From NCBI GenBank assembly GCA_021324755.1, contig JAJPIL010000007.1:186001-250000 (forward strand): 64,000 bases of DNA, in the 5' to 3' direction. Positions 1 to 9,113 of this stretch are shown here, one piece after another. The notes beneath the pieces were generated by a model. The model was not told where the DNA came from. It saw only the letters and a program-made list of their open reading frames with translations, and did not search any database. The stretch comes from Pseudomonadota bacterium. GTDB lineage: Bacteria; Desulfobacterota; Binatia; Binatales; Binataceae. Both the position numbers and the translations under genes were made by a program. Each line of letters begins with the position of its first letter. The first letter of the stretch is position 1.

Positions 1-109
1 GCGCAGCGGCCACCGTGACTTGGCCGTTTACAACTTCTCGCCGCTTGATTAGTGAGTCAAGCCAATGCCGAAACTCTGCGCCGTCGGATTTAAGTAACCG
101 AACTGCCAT
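1..109 (-). CDS. hisD: Histidinol dehydrogenase, N-terminal fragment (runs off the window)
   Basis: An ATG at the minus-strand position 109 opens a frame that stays open to the window edge. It gives about 36 residues beginning MAVRLLKSDGAEFRHWLDSL and continuing with IKRREVV and a run of V/A residues. This resembles the N-terminal helix of histidinol dehydrogenase (F..L..L..RR...V..AV), the enzyme of the last two oxidations in histidine synthesis. The start lies 9 bases past the murA stop, so the two are probably co-transcribed. No catalytic residue is inside the window, so the call rests on a short N-terminus and on the known murA-his gene order in Desulfobacterota-like genomes. It could be another protein with a similar leader helix. 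Confidence 0.5.
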   Translation of the reverse strand, partial: MAVRLLKSDGAEFRHWLDSLIKRREVVNGQVTVAAA

Positions 110-118
110 CGATGTTCC

Positions 119-1375
119 TCACTCTTTGACCCGCTCGATATCTGCACCGAGAGCCGCGAGTTTACGCTCCAGAGCCTCGTACCCTCGGTCAAGATGATAC
201 ACCCGGCTTACTTCAGTCTGATTGTCGGCGGCAAGCCCGGCTAGCACGAGCCCCATGCTGGCGCGCAAGTCGGTCGCCATAACCGGCGCTCCACTCAGAC
301 GAGGCACGCCTCTTACGATTGCCGTCGAGCCTTTTACCACGATATCGGCGCCCATCCTGCATAACTCGAGCGCGTGCATAAAACGGTTCTCGAACACGGT
401 TTCGTTGATTACGGAGGTACCCTCGGCTTTGGTTAAAAGCGCCATCATCTGGGCTTGCAAGTCCGTCGGGAAACCAGGATAGGGAAGCGTGCGAAGCTCG
501 ATCGGGCGGATCGGACCGCTTCGTCTGACCCGAAGTCGCCCGTTCTCTTCGAAAACTTCGGTACCAGTCTCCTGAAGCTTGGCGATCACCGCATCGAGAT
601 GCGAACGCGGGGCGTTTTCAAGCACGACGTCTCCCCCAGTAATCGCCGCCGCGATCATCATCGAGCCCGCTTCGATCCTATCTACGATTACCGTATGGTC
701 TGCTCCGCTCAACCGCTCTACGCCTTCTACTTCGATCACGTGCGTGCCGGCGCCGTAAATCTTGGCTCCCATTCGGCTTAGCATGTTAGCCAGGTCGACA
801 ACCTCGGGCTCTCGGGCAGCGTTTTCGATAATCGTGCGTCCTTCTGCCAGCGTCGCAGCCATCATGATGTTCTCGGTGGCGCCGACCGATGGCGTATCGA
901 GCCAAATTCGCGCGCCCCGTAGACGGTCCGCCCGAGCCTCGTAGTAACCGTGTCTGAGCTGAATGCGTGCGCCGAGCTGGCGAAATCCAGCGATATGAAG
1001 ATTGACGGGCCGAGCGCCGATAGCACATCCACCAGGCGTGGCAACTCTAGCACGCCCCAAGCGCGCAAGCAGCGGACCCATTACCACGAAGGACGCCCGC
1101 ATCGTCTTTACCAGGTCGTAGGGCGCTTCGTGCGATACAAGCTGACGGGCGCACAAGCGAAGTTCGTGCTCGCCAATCCATTCGTGCTCGACCCCGAGGC
1201 TTTTCAGTAGCGCAAGCGCAGTCTGAACGTCGCGAAGGCGAGGCACGTTGCGCAAAGTAATTGGCTCCTCAGTTAAAATCGAGGCCATTAGAATCGGCAA
1301 CGTGGCATTTTTGCTGCCGCTCAGCCTGACGACGCCCCTCAGTGGATTGCCACCGCGAATTACCAGCTTGTCCAC
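119..1375 (-). CDS. murA: UDP-N-acetylglucosamine 1-carboxyvinyltransferase MurA
   Basis: MurA transfers enolpyruvate from PEP to UDP-GlcNAc in the cytoplasm, the first committed step of peptidoglycan synthesis. The protein is 418 residues, the normal family length. It has the conserved N-terminal Lys22-Asn23 pair ([12 protein letters not shown]) and the catalytic cysteine at about residue 117 in [12 protein letters not shown]. The cysteine is the residue that fosfomycin alkylates; lineages with Asp here are resistant, so this copy is predicted to be sensitive. The start is a GTG. It sits between prmC upstream and a hisD-like start 9 bases downstream on the same strand. Confidence 0.96.
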   Translation of the reverse strand: MDKLVIRGGNPLRGVVRLSGSKNATLPILMASILTEEPITLRNVPRLRDVQTALALLKSLGVEHEWIGEHELRLCARQLVSHEAPYDLVKTMRASFVVMGPLLARLGRARVATPGGCAIGARPVNLHIAGFRQLGARIQLRHGYYEARADRLRGARIWLDTPSVGATENIMMAATLAEGRTIIENAAREPEVVDLANMLSRMGAKIYGAGTHVIEVEGVERLSGADHTVIVDRIEAGSMMIAAAITGGDVVLENAPRSHLDAVIAKLQETGTEVFEENGRLRVRRSGPIRPIELRTLPYPGFPTDLQAQMMALLTKAEGTSVINETVFENRFMHALELCRMGADIVVKGSTAIVRGVPRLSGAPVMATDLRASMGLVLAGLAADNQTEVSRVYHLDRGYEALERKLAALGADIERVKE

Positions 1376-1767
1376 GCGCTTTTTCCAGTTCGGACTAATG
1401 CTTTTATACTATTTAATAAAACTGCTTTCCTAAGTACCAAAACTTGTCATCGCGTTCGAAGCATCGCCGGAGTTCGAGGTCAGACAGACAAAGTCAAGAA
1501 GCGAAGTCGGACGCCTAAGGTCGCCCAGAATCCACTGTAACAAAGTGGGTTTGCGCGAACGCATACAGTATCGATCTGACCCGTACCGCGTATCGAGCCT
1601 TCCAAAATCCTTGAGGATTCCCAACCGGGCGCCTCGTCGCTCCTTAGGCACTATATCAGTATGCGTTTTAAAGCGCGAATTTATTACGTTTTAGAACTTG
1701 CCGCTCCCAATCGGCCGTCTGGCCTGGGGCTGCAACAGAGGAGAGCTAGGTCCTAACGGCGGTGGAT
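1376..1767 (-). other. Intergenic region between prmC and murA
   Basis: 392 bases without a convincing gene. A 73-codon minus-strand frame at 1430-1651 has no recognisable domain, is basic and of low quality, and I do not call it. The AT-rich stretch at about 1400-1430 (minus strand reads TTATTAAATAGTATAAAAGC) is the best place for a murA promoter, but I cannot define -35 and -10 boxes with confidence. Confidence 0.4.
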
Positions 1768-2646
1768 TCAAAACTGCGCAGAGACAACGCGCTCAATACC
1801 AGCCAAGTCCTTTAGCCGCTCTACCTTGCGTGCGCCAGCATCAAGGCATATTTGAGCAACTCGTTCGGCCTGACCTTGGCCTACCTCGAGAAGCAAAAGC
1901 CCACCGGGCACAAGACGCTGCTTGGCGCCGTATGCGATCCTGCGGTGATAAAAAAGGCCGTCCGGGCCGCCCAGTAGCGCGATTTTTGGCTCGTAATTTT
2001 TAATTTCGGGCGCCAGCTCTTCGAACTGATCTTCAGGAACGTATGGCGGATTCGACACGATGATATTGAACAGAAGTCCGCTGTACTTCTGCTGCTCGAG
2101 CGCCTTCCAGAGGTCGCCCGCAACGAAATCAATTCGGTCAAGCACGCCGTGACGCATTGCGTTTCGCCGCGCTAACGCCAGTGCTTCGGTTGAAATGTCG
2201 ACGCCGACGATATGAACTTTGGGCAGATGGACCGCCAACGCGATTGCGATTGCGCCCGAACCTGTGCCAAGGTCGAGGATCTCATCGACAGCCCGCTCGC
2301 CGCTCCATCGAAGCGCGGCTTCCACTAAGAGCTCGGTTTCTGGTCTGGGGATCAACACCGCCGGCGAAACGAAAAACTCTAGTGAAAAAAATTCCTTGTG
2401 GCGCAAAATGTACGCGATCGGCTCGCGAGCCGCACGCCTTCTAAGCATCGCCTTAAAAACCGCTACCTGGTCGAGCGTTAGGCAGATTTTGCCCGCTAGT
2501 ATCGCGCTTCGCTCGACCCCGCACGCCTCGGCAAGAAGGAGCGAAGCCTCGAGCTCGGCGCTTTCGATCCCCGCGGCACTTAGCACTTCGGTTCCGAATC
2601 GCAGCCAGTCGCGGGCTTTAGCTTGAGCGGATTTTACGTCTGGCAA
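1768..2646 (-). CDS. prmC: Peptide chain release factor N5-glutamine methyltransferase PrmC
   Basis: PrmC methylates the glutamine of the GGQ motif in release factors 1 and 2, using S-adenosylmethionine. The 292-residue product has an N-terminal helical substrate-binding domain (about 1-95), the SAM-binding motif ILDLGTGSGAIAIALA and the diagnostic NPPY motif in IVSNPPYVPED, which contacts the target glutamine. The start is a TTG 8 bases after the prfA stop, so it is probably translated by coupling to prfA, its substrate's gene. No better-placed ATG exists. Confidence 0.95.
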   Translation of the reverse strand: MPDVKSAQAKARDWLRFGTEVLSAAGIESAELEASLLLAEACGVERSAILAGKICLTLDQVAVFKAMLRRRAAREPIAYILRHKEFFSLEFFVSPAVLIPRPETELLVEAALRWSGERAVDEILDLGTGSGAIAIALAVHLPKVHIVGVDISTEALALARRNAMRHGVLDRIDFVAGDLWKALEQQKYSGLLFNIIVSNPPYVPEDQFEELAPEIKNYEPKIALLGGPDGLFYHRRIAYGAKQRLVPGGLLLLEVGQGQAERVAQICLDAGARKVERLKDLAGIERVVSAQF

Positions 2647-2654
2647 GTCTGCAG

Positions 2655-3725
2655 CTACGCGCCAAGGGCGAGCGAATGTTCGTGGGTAGCGAGCGCGTCG
2701 ATTATCGGATCGAGCTCGCCGTCGAGCACGCGATCCAACTGATGCAATGTAAGATTAATCCGATGGTCCGTTACGCGGGACTGGGGGAAATTGTAGGTCC
2801 GTATTCTTTCGGACCGGTCGCCACTGCCTACCATCGACCGGCGAGTTTCGGCAATTTTCGCCTCTTGCTCTTGGCGGGCACGCTCGAGAAGACGCGCCCG
2901 CAAGATCTTCAACGCGCGCGCCTTATTTTTGTGTTGCGACTTCTCGTCCCGGCAGACGATAACGATACCTGTTGGAATGTGCGTAATTCGTACGGCCGAG
3001 TCCGTCGTGTTGACGCTCTGCCCACCGGGCCCCGAAGCGCGCATCACATCGATACGCAGGTCTTTTTCCTCGTTGATGTGTACTTCGACTTCGTCAGCCT
3101 CGGGCAACACTGCTACGGTGACAGCAGAGGTGTGGATTCGGCCCGAGGCCTCTGTCTCAGGCACTCTCTGTACCCGATGCACGCCGCCCTCAAACTTGAG
3201 CCTGCTGTAGGCACCCTTACCGCTAATTAAAACTATCGCCTCCTTAACTCCGCCAAGACCCGTGCTACTCAAACTCAAAATTTCAAAACGCCATCCTCGC
3301 TCTTCAGCGTAACGCGTATACATCCGAAGCAAGTCTGCAGCAAACAGGCAGGCTTCCTCGCCTCCGGTTCCTGCTCTGATTTCCAAGATGACGTTGCGCT
3401 CGTCGTTTGGGTCCTGTGGGGCTAATAACTTCTTGAGTTGGGCTTCGAGCTCGGCTTGGCGGGCAAGTAATCCCGGAAGCTCCTGCTTTGCAAGCTCCCT
3501 AAGCTCGCGATCCTTATCTTCAAGTAAAGCTTTATGTTCCTGAATATCCTTGAGCACACGCTCATATTCGCGGGCTCGCTCGACTAGCGGTTGAAGCTGG
3601 GCATGCTCGCGGGCAAGCTGAGCGTACTCTTTGGCATTGGTTATCACCGACACGTCGCCCAGCTTTTTTTCCAGCTCAGCGAAACGCTCCTCAATCGCCT
3701 TCAGTCGGTTTAGCAACACGGCCAA
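2655..3725 (-). CDS. prfA: Peptide chain release factor 1
   Basis: RF1 terminates translation at UAA and UAG. The 356-residue protein has the N-terminal coiled-coil domain, the codon-recognition domain with [15 protein letters not shown] typical of RF1, and the peptidyl-hydrolysis motif GPGGQSVN near residue 232. The likely start is TTG at 3725, preceded by an AAGGA sequence 8 bases upstream; a GTG two codons inside is an alternative. It is followed by prmC, which modifies the GGQ glutamine, the usual gene pair. Confidence 0.96.
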   Translation of the reverse strand: MAVLLNRLKAIEERFAELEKKLGDVSVITNAKEYAQLAREHAQLQPLVERAREYERVLKDIQEHKALLEDKDRELRELAKQELPGLLARQAELEAQLKKLLAPQDPNDERNVILEIRAGTGGEEACLFAADLLRMYTRYAEERGWRFEILSLSSTGLGGVKEAIVLISGKGAYSRLKFEGGVHRVQRVPETEASGRIHTSAVTVAVLPEADEVEVHINEEKDLRIDVMRASGPGGQSVNTTDSAVRITHIPTGIVIVCRDEKSQHKNKARALKILRARLLERARQEQEAKIAETRRSMVGSGDRSERIRTYNFPQSRVTDHRINLTLHQLDRVLDGELDPIIDALATHEHSLALGA

Positions 3726-3808
3726 AGCCTAGTCCTTAAACACCCTACTGTCTACCTGGCTCGAGGTCAGATAGCCGACCGGGAATCAGGCAAGTTGAAT
3801 GCGCGGCG

Positions 3809-4009
3809 TTACTTCGTGCCGTATTTGCGGCGGAAACGCTCGACTCGCCCGGCGGAGGTAACCAGCCGTTGCTGGCCCGTGTAAAACGGATGGCAGTTAG
3901 AACAAATTTCGACCTGTATCGACGGCTTTACCGCCCGAGTTTCGAAGGTGTTGCCGCAGGCGCAAGTCACGATACATCGACGATAGATTGGATGGATCCC
4001 AGGCTTCAT
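3809..4009 (-). CDS. rpmE: 50S ribosomal protein L31, zinc-binding form
   Basis: A 66-residue L31 protein of the large ribosomal subunit. It begins [20 protein letters not shown] and contains [12 protein letters not shown]; Cys16, Cys18, Cys36 and Cys39 are the expected zinc ligands, so this is the zinc-containing (C+) paralogue. The gene is 83 bases upstream of prfA on the same strand, an arrangement seen in many proteobacteria-like genomes. No zinc-free paralogue is in this window. Confidence 0.95.
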   Translation of the reverse strand: MKPGIHPIYRRCIVTCACGNTFETRAVKPSIQVEICSNCHPFYTGQQRLVTSAGRVERFRRKYGTK

Positions 4010-4382
4010 AAGAAAAGCGCTCGCGTGACGAAAATTACGTTACTCTTCTCAAATAATATAACTTGCGCCAGAGGTCGAAACAATGTTCCCGCGGTCAATC
4101 GCTAATTTAACCAAAGCGTGGCTAAAACCTTCGCTCATGACGCTAGTTCCAGCGTCACTGGACCTCCCTTCAAGCACGCAACTTCTACGCGAGGTATCTT
4201 CAGGTCGGTAGCTAGTCGGCTCGGGCAAAATGCCACCTAGCAGCTATCGCAACTCACAGCGCCGCCCAAAAGAGGCAACTCTCCATACTGCAGCCTAGCT
4301 AGAGCGAGTCTGTCGGCTGCTCGGCACAAAAAAGGTGGAGTTAAGTTAGTTCTGCTGGCCTAAAGCAAGCTGGTTTGGTTTT
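4010..4382. other. Intergenic region upstream of rpmE
   Basis: 373 bases with no recognisable gene or RNA. The rho gene often found upstream of rpmE is absent here. A T-run on the minus strand near 4328-4333 lies downstream of the CoA-transferase, but I see no strong stem before it, so I do not call a terminator. Confidence 0.4.
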
Positions 4383-5627
4383 CTAGATGACGCCTTCTTC
4401 GCGCAGTTGGGCAATCTCCTGTTTGCTCAAGCCGGCGAGCTTTCCATACACAAGCTCGTTATCATGGCCAACCCGCACCGTGCCGCGCCAAATTTTGCCA
4501 GGAGTAAGCTGGAACTTCGGAATAATACCAATACCTTTGACCTTGCCCACCTGCGGGTCGTCCCATTCGATGTGGACGTTGCGCGCTTGGTAGTGGGGGT
4601 TTTCCGCGATATCCTTGCTGGTCATCACCGGGCAGCACGGTACTTGCGCTTCATTAAAGAGGCGTTCGACCTCTTTAACCGTGCGCTCGCTGACCCAGCC
4701 GCGCAAAATAGCGTCGAATTCGATCCCTTCGATTGATTCGACCTCACGCTGAGCTTTTCGCCATTTCGGATCGGTCGGGTCGAGGCCTATGACTTTGCAC
4801 ACACGCTCGAACACAGGCATCGTGACAGCCCCGATTAACACCCATCCATCTTTCGCCTGGAACGTATCATACGGCTGAAACGCGGTGGCTTTATTTCCGG
4901 TTCGTTCGCGAATAATCCCCTTGTGGAAATATTCGATCATCGTTCCGCCGAGGGTGCGGTGGATCGCTTCGTAATGAGCCAAATCGATGACCTGCCCCTT
5001 CCCGGTCGATCGAGCGTAAATAAGCGCAGCCAATGAAGCACCCAGGCACATGTAAGCGCAGAGATAATCGCCAGTCCAAGGCGCGGCGCGTACTGGTGGA
5101 CTTGGGTCGGGAAATCCCGTTTGATACATCATCCCGCCGAACGCCTGACCGATAAAATCGTACGCGGCCCGGTTGATGTAATCGGGATGGCCGTACTGGC
5201 CGTAGCCGGCAACGTGCGTGATCACGAGCTTCGGGTTCACTTTAAGCACGGTCTCATCGTCAAGTCCCCATCGCTTGTAGGTGCCAGCCTTTCCGCTTTC
5301 CATCCAGATATCAGCGTGGGGAATCAGCTTAAGGAAAAGATCCCTACCCTTGGGTTTCGAAAAGTCGAGTGAAACGCACAGTACGTTGCGTCGCTCCTGC
5401 AACCACGTTGCCGAAACTGGAGGGCCGCCGTCGATCGCCTCCAGGCAAATACCTACAGTGCGCCACCCGACGTCGCCCTGGCCCGGCTGCTCGACATTGA
5501 TCACCTCAGCCCCCCATTCCGCAGCGAGCTCGGCAGCGAAAGGCTGCGCGATAAGCCGACCTGAGGAAATGATTCGAACGCCCTGAAGCGGGCCGAAACG
5601 CTCGGGCAACAGCCAATCCTCTCTCAT
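4383..5627 (-). CDS. Family III CoA-transferase (CaiB/BaiF type)
   Basis: Family III CoA-transferases move CoA between carboxylic acids through an aspartyl-CoA thioester. The 414-residue protein has the N-terminal Rossmann-like motif (AAELAAEWGAEVINVEQPG) and a catalytic-site Asp at about residue 157 in AAYDFIGQAFGG, matching the SYD..AQ..GG motif of formyl-CoA and carnitine CoA-transferases. A strong GGGAGG precedes the ATG. The substrate cannot be read from the sequence. It stands alone between rpmE and the FHA gene; a second, more racemase-like family member is at 12189-13400. Confidence 0.88.
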   Translation of the reverse strand: MREDWLLPERFGPLQGVRIISSGRLIAQPFAAELAAEWGAEVINVEQPGQGDVGWRTVGICLEAIDGGPPVSATWLQERRNVLCVSLDFSKPKGRDLFLKLIPHADIWMESGKAGTYKRWGLDDETVLKVNPKLVITHVAGYGQYGHPDYINRAAYDFIGQAFGGMMYQTGFPDPSPPVRAAPWTGDYLCAYMCLGASLAALIYARSTGKGQVIDLAHYEAIHRTLGGTMIEYFHKGIIRERTGNKATAFQPYDTFQAKDGWVLIGAVTMPVFERVCKVIGLDPTDPKWRKAQREVESIEGIEFDAILRGWVSERTVKEVERLFNEAQVPCCPVMTSKDIAENPHYQARNVHIEWDDPQVGKVKGIGIIPKFQLTPGKIWRGTVRVGHDNELVYGKLAGLSKQEIAQLREEGVI

Positions 5628-5919
5628 TGGTGCCTCCCTCGAAACGCGATGCTATCGACCGGTTTGTGTCCCCAAGGCGTAAAAAAGTCTATAATTTCAA
5701 ACTACATTAAACAAGTTTTATTGCTGGAGAAGCGCGAGGGCCACGCGACGTCCGAGAGTGCGAGCCACCGCGGCTTTAGGTTGCGCAATTCCTAGAGCTC
5801 CAGAGAGCCTTTGCGAACGTCCTTGCTAGGTTTGAAACGAGTTATGCGCTTCCTTTGCTTAGCCGGCAGGATTAAACCCTTAAATCTTTTCGTTTTGGAA
5901 ATGTAAAGGGAAGGCAACA

Positions 5920-7206
5920 ATGGAGGGCGAACTTAATCGGCGCCACCTTCTAACTAAGGCGCTGGCCGGCTTAGCAGCTGGCGCTTTGGGATGGGTGCCA
6001 AATGAGCTTGTAATGCACGGCCATCGCCTTGGCCAGCCTCTAAGCCCAGCGCTAGTAATAGGAGATTACATTGCCCAGGCAATTCTGGCTGGTCTTATAG
6101 GCGGGTTTGTGCTTTCGGCCGAGCCCCCGGCCATCGAGTTTACCGCGCGCACTAAGCGGAGGCTTGTGCAGGCTTTCGTTATATGTGCGCTTTTGTCGTT
6201 TTTTTCGAGTTACTACTCGGACCGAGTCTTCAATTCGGTGCTTCAAGCAGGTGGCGTTCGCTTTAACGCGCAAGGCGAGATGATAAGCGGCTCAATTGTG
6301 ATGCTCGTTGTTGCGCGGGTCCTTGGTTGGGGAATCGAAGGTGCGTTGGTCGGGCTCGGTGTAGGAGTCGCAAGTTTTGTCGGAGCTAACCTCGTAAAAG
6401 GTCTCATTGGAGGATTAATCGGCGGCGTAATCGGTGGCCTCTCCTTCGATGTTATCGCTGTGGTTACCGGAGGAGGCCTAGCGGCGAGGTTTTTCGGGTT
6501 TAGCGCAGTCGGGTTAGCGATAGGACTTTTTATCGGACTGGTGCATGAGCTTACTAAGGTGGCCTGGCTTAAGGTCGAAGCCGGGCGATTACGTAACCGT
6601 CAATTCGTTATTGAGAAGAGTACTGTTGCTATCGGTCGAGCAGAGGAGAACGACGTGGGCTTGTTTGGCGACCCCGAGGTAAAGCCGCGCCATGCCGTTA
6701 TCTCGCGTTCTGGCCAAAGCTTCATTCTTAAGGATGTCAGCGGGGGTGCGGGTTTGTGGGTGAACGGACGCGCCGTGAGCAACGCAACCCTCAGTGACGG
6801 TGATCGGATCCGGATTGGCAACTACGAGCTTAGCTTTCATCTAAAGAAAGCCGCTCAAAGAGTTTCGGCAGCTGAGTCTATTTCGCAAGTGGCCACGCAA
6901 CCGACTAGCGCCCCTGCGCCGTCAGGGCCGACGCCGCGTCTTGTCGACGAAAACGGGAAAGTTTACGACTTACGGCGAGACGGACCGACTCATTTAGGCA
7001 GAGACCTTGGAAACGACGTCGTCTTGATGATGTCTTCCGTGTCTCGGCGACACGCCGTACTCGAGCCGCGCAATGGCGTCTTTTACATAAAGGACCTCGG
7101 CAGCCACAATGGCACTTACGTTGGAGGTCAGCGTGTCAGCGAGGCCCCACTCAAAGATGGCGATGTGATTGAGCTTGGTGATGCGAGGCTGGTTTTCCGA
7201 ACTTAG
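5920..7206 (+). CDS. Membrane protein with two C-terminal FHA domains
   Basis: 428 residues. The first 215 or so are hydrophobic and Gly-rich with several predicted membrane segments, including GLIGGLIGGVIGGLSF. Two forkhead-associated domains follow, at about 228-308 and 345-428. FHA domains bind phosphothreonine. The second has the canonical residues (LGRD, SVSRRH, SHNGTYV). The first keeps IGR, the His and WVNGR but has Lys where the phosphate-contacting Ser is expected (EVKPRH), so it may bind weakly or differently. A good ribosome site (GGGAAGG) precedes the ATG. A protein kinase gene follows on the same strand, so this is plausibly its substrate or docking partner. The membrane half resembles no family I can name. 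Confidence 0.85.
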   Translation: MEGELNRRHLLTKALAGLAAGALGWVPNELVMHGHRLGQPLSPALVIGDYIAQAILAGLIGGFVLSAEPPAIEFTARTKRRLVQAFVICALLSFFSSYYSDRVFNSVLQAGGVRFNAQGEMISGSIVMLVVARVLGWGIEGALVGLGVGVASFVGANLVKGLIGGLIGGVIGGLSFDVIAVVTGGGLAARFFGFSAVGLAIGLFIGLVHELTKVAWLKVEAGRLRNRQFVIEKSTVAIGRAEENDVGLFGDPEVKPRHAVISRSGQSFILKDVSGGAGLWVNGRAVSNATLSDGDRIRIGNYELSFHLKKAAQRVSAAESISQVATQPTSAPAPSGPTPRLVDENGKVYDLRRDGPTHLGRDLGNDVVLMMSSVSRRHAVLEPRNGVFYIKDLGSHNGTYVGGQRVSEAPLKDGDVIELGDARLVFRT

Positions 7207-7213
7207 CGAAGTT

Positions 7214-7230
7214 CGGCGTTAGACACGCCG
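7214..7230 (+). other. Short hairpin between the FHA and kinase genes
   Basis: CGGCGT and ACGCCG form a 6-bp perfect stem with a 5-base loop, starting 8 bases after the FHA stop codon. No T-run follows, so it is not a classical terminator. It could act as an mRNA 3' stabiliser or partial attenuator inside the two-gene unit. It may also be chance. Confidence 0.3.
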
Positions 7231-7418
7231 CAAGCGCTTGAGTTTGAACGGTTTCAAAACCCGTCCGACGTCGGAACGCAGCTTAAACTAGCGAGGGAAT
7301 AGGCGATTTTCACGCAAAGTCGTCAGTCGCGCCTGAGCGGCGGCCGCTCGAAAGCGTGCAGCGCAACGTCAAGGCGCGGCGTAAGATCGGTCACACGAAG
7401 GCCAATTCGGCACGGGCG

Positions 7419-8912
7419 ATGATTAGTCCTAACACGATTGTCGGCAACCGCTACAAGGTGATAAAGCTGCTGGGCGGCGGCGGAATGAAGCTGGTTTACC
7501 TTGCCGAAGACCTGCGCCTGGCTTCGCGTCGGTGCGCATTGGCAGAGATGGTCGACACTTTCACCGACCCTCAAGCCCAACAAGCTGCACTGATCAGTTT
7601 CCAGCGCGAGGCAGACATGCTAGCCCAGCTCGATCACGAGCACATCCCGCACATATACGACCGTTTTAGCGAGCAGAATCACCATTTCTTGGTGATGGAG
7701 TACATCGAGGGGGTGACGCTAGAAGAGGCGCTCAAAGCGGCGGGAGGGCGTCTTGAGCAAAAGCAAGTGATCGACATCGCCCTACAGATTCTCGATACGC
7801 TGGAGTATCTGCACGGTCTGAATCCGCCGGTCATCTACCGCGACCTAAAGCCGTCGAACGTGATGCTCACGCCCACAGGCAAGGTCAAGCTCGTCGACTT
7901 CGGTATCGCTCGCTTCTTTCAGCCCCGCGGCAACGCTACGTTAATTGGAACTCAAGGCTATGCTCCGCCTGAGCAATACCGGGGTCAAGTCGAGTGCTGC
8001 TCGGACCTCTACGCGCTCGGCGCTACGATGCATCATTTGCTATCCGGACGCGACCCGGCGAGCGAGGCGCCGTTCAGTTTTCCCCCTTTAGCTCAGCTGT
8101 GCCCCAACGTTGACCCAGTGCTTGCGGCGCTGGTGGATCACGCCTTGGCTTACGACGCGAGACGGCGAATCCAAAGCGCTAGCGAGTTCAAAGCCCGCCT
8201 TATCGCGATTCGCGACAGCTTGGCGTCCACCAGTAGCGCGCCTCATACCCAAGGGCCGGCACCGGCGCAAGCTAGCCAAGGGGACGTTGCTAACGCGCCG
8301 ACAATGCGGTTGTCCGACAAGGAAATAGCTTGCCCTTCCTGCGGTGCTTTGATTCCTAGCGATTCGCACTTTTGTTCCTACTGCGCTTCCGATTTGCGTC
8401 TTGTGCTCGGAGCTGACCACCTTGCGCAAACAACGTCGGCGCATGATTCCGCTCGAGCAGCTGGCGCACTGAACAGACCACAGTCACAGGCGCAAGTGCA
8501 CCGCGTAGCGCGCCGACGGCGCCGCCATCCGATAGCCACCTTTCTCCTCACGGTTATCTTGGGCGTTTTGGTTCTGCGCGTCATTCCATACATTTTCATG
8601 GGGTTTGCAGCTATTCTGGCGTTTTTAGCCGGACATGACGACACGCCTGCCCCGGGCGCTCATCCGCCCGCTGAAGAAAGCCTCGAAGTTTCCCCTGCCG
8701 ATACTGTCCGCGCCTTTGCGTTGCGTCGTATCCTTGACGCGCAGGGATACCGTTCCGTGAAAGTAAAAGTGCAGGGGCAAAACGTCGAGCTTTGGGGCAC
8801 GGTCCCTAGCGAGACCGACCGCCTTGCTATCGAAGCGACTGCTTTCGCGGTTACAGGCGCGATAACACTTAACGACCATATAGTGGTAAAAGATCCAGGC
8901 ACCGTCGAGTAG
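7419..8912 (+). CDS. Membrane-anchored Ser/Thr protein kinase with WNK-like lysine placement, zinc ribbon and BON-like domain
   Basis: From the ATG at 7419 the product is 497 residues; a GTG at 7356 would add 21 basic residues. Order: kinase domain (about 12-275), zinc ribbon CPSCG...CSYC (about 305-322), basic segment, membrane helices (about 374-407) and a C-terminal BON-like domain (about 430-497). The catalytic loop YRDLKPSN (Asp142), the DFG motif (Asp160) and the helix-C Glu64 are present. The VAIK lysine is replaced: the strand reads CALAEM with Ala42. A lysine sits instead in the glycine loop, GGGGMKLVY (Lys24), the position used by WNK kinases. It is therefore probably active rather than dead. 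The zinc ribbon and kinase face the cytoplasm; the BON-like domain would face the periplasm. It pairs with the upstream FHA gene. Confidence 0.88.
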   Translation: MISPNTIVGNRYKVIKLLGGGGMKLVYLAEDLRLASRRCALAEMVDTFTDPQAQQAALISFQREADMLAQLDHEHIPHIYDRFSEQNHHFLVMEYIEGVTLEEALKAAGGRLEQKQVIDIALQILDTLEYLHGLNPPVIYRDLKPSNVMLTPTGKVKLVDFGIARFFQPRGNATLIGTQGYAPPEQYRGQVECCSDLYALGATMHHLLSGRDPASEAPFSFPPLAQLCPNVDPVLAALVDHALAYDARRRIQSASEFKARLIAIRDSLASTSSAPHTQGPAPAQASQGDVANAPTMRLSDKEIACPSCGALIPSDSHFCSYCASDLRLVLGADHLAQTTSAHDSARAAGALNRPQSQAQVHRVARRRRRHPIATFLLTVILGVLVLRVIPYIFMGFAAILAFLAGHDDTPAPGAHPPAEESLEVSPADTVRAFALRRILDAQGYRSVKVKVQGQNVELWGTVPSETDRLAIEATAFAVTGAITLNDHIVVKDPGTVE

Positions 8913-9113
8913 CCTCGATATTGCACCGCCGTGGCAAGATACCCCTGCTACGCCATGAAAGACGCCGGTAGGGTTAACGTATGCGGTGAGTTTTGCAGCG
9001 CATCAAGGCGCACCTGGGTCCTTAAATAGACAGTTCGACATTTCCTCCCAGTATTTAATTCGAGGCGAAAGTGCTTGCGATGAGCGAGTCTATACCTGGT
9101 AGGTAAGCAACAA

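Noticed and set aside
1430-1651. 73-codon minus-strand frame between prmC and murA
   Set aside because: No domain, basic composition and no supporting context.
7356-7418. Upstream GTG start for the kinase
   Set aside because: It adds 21 basic residues with no family similarity and has no ribosome site. The ATG at 7419 is closer to the kinase domain, although not certain.
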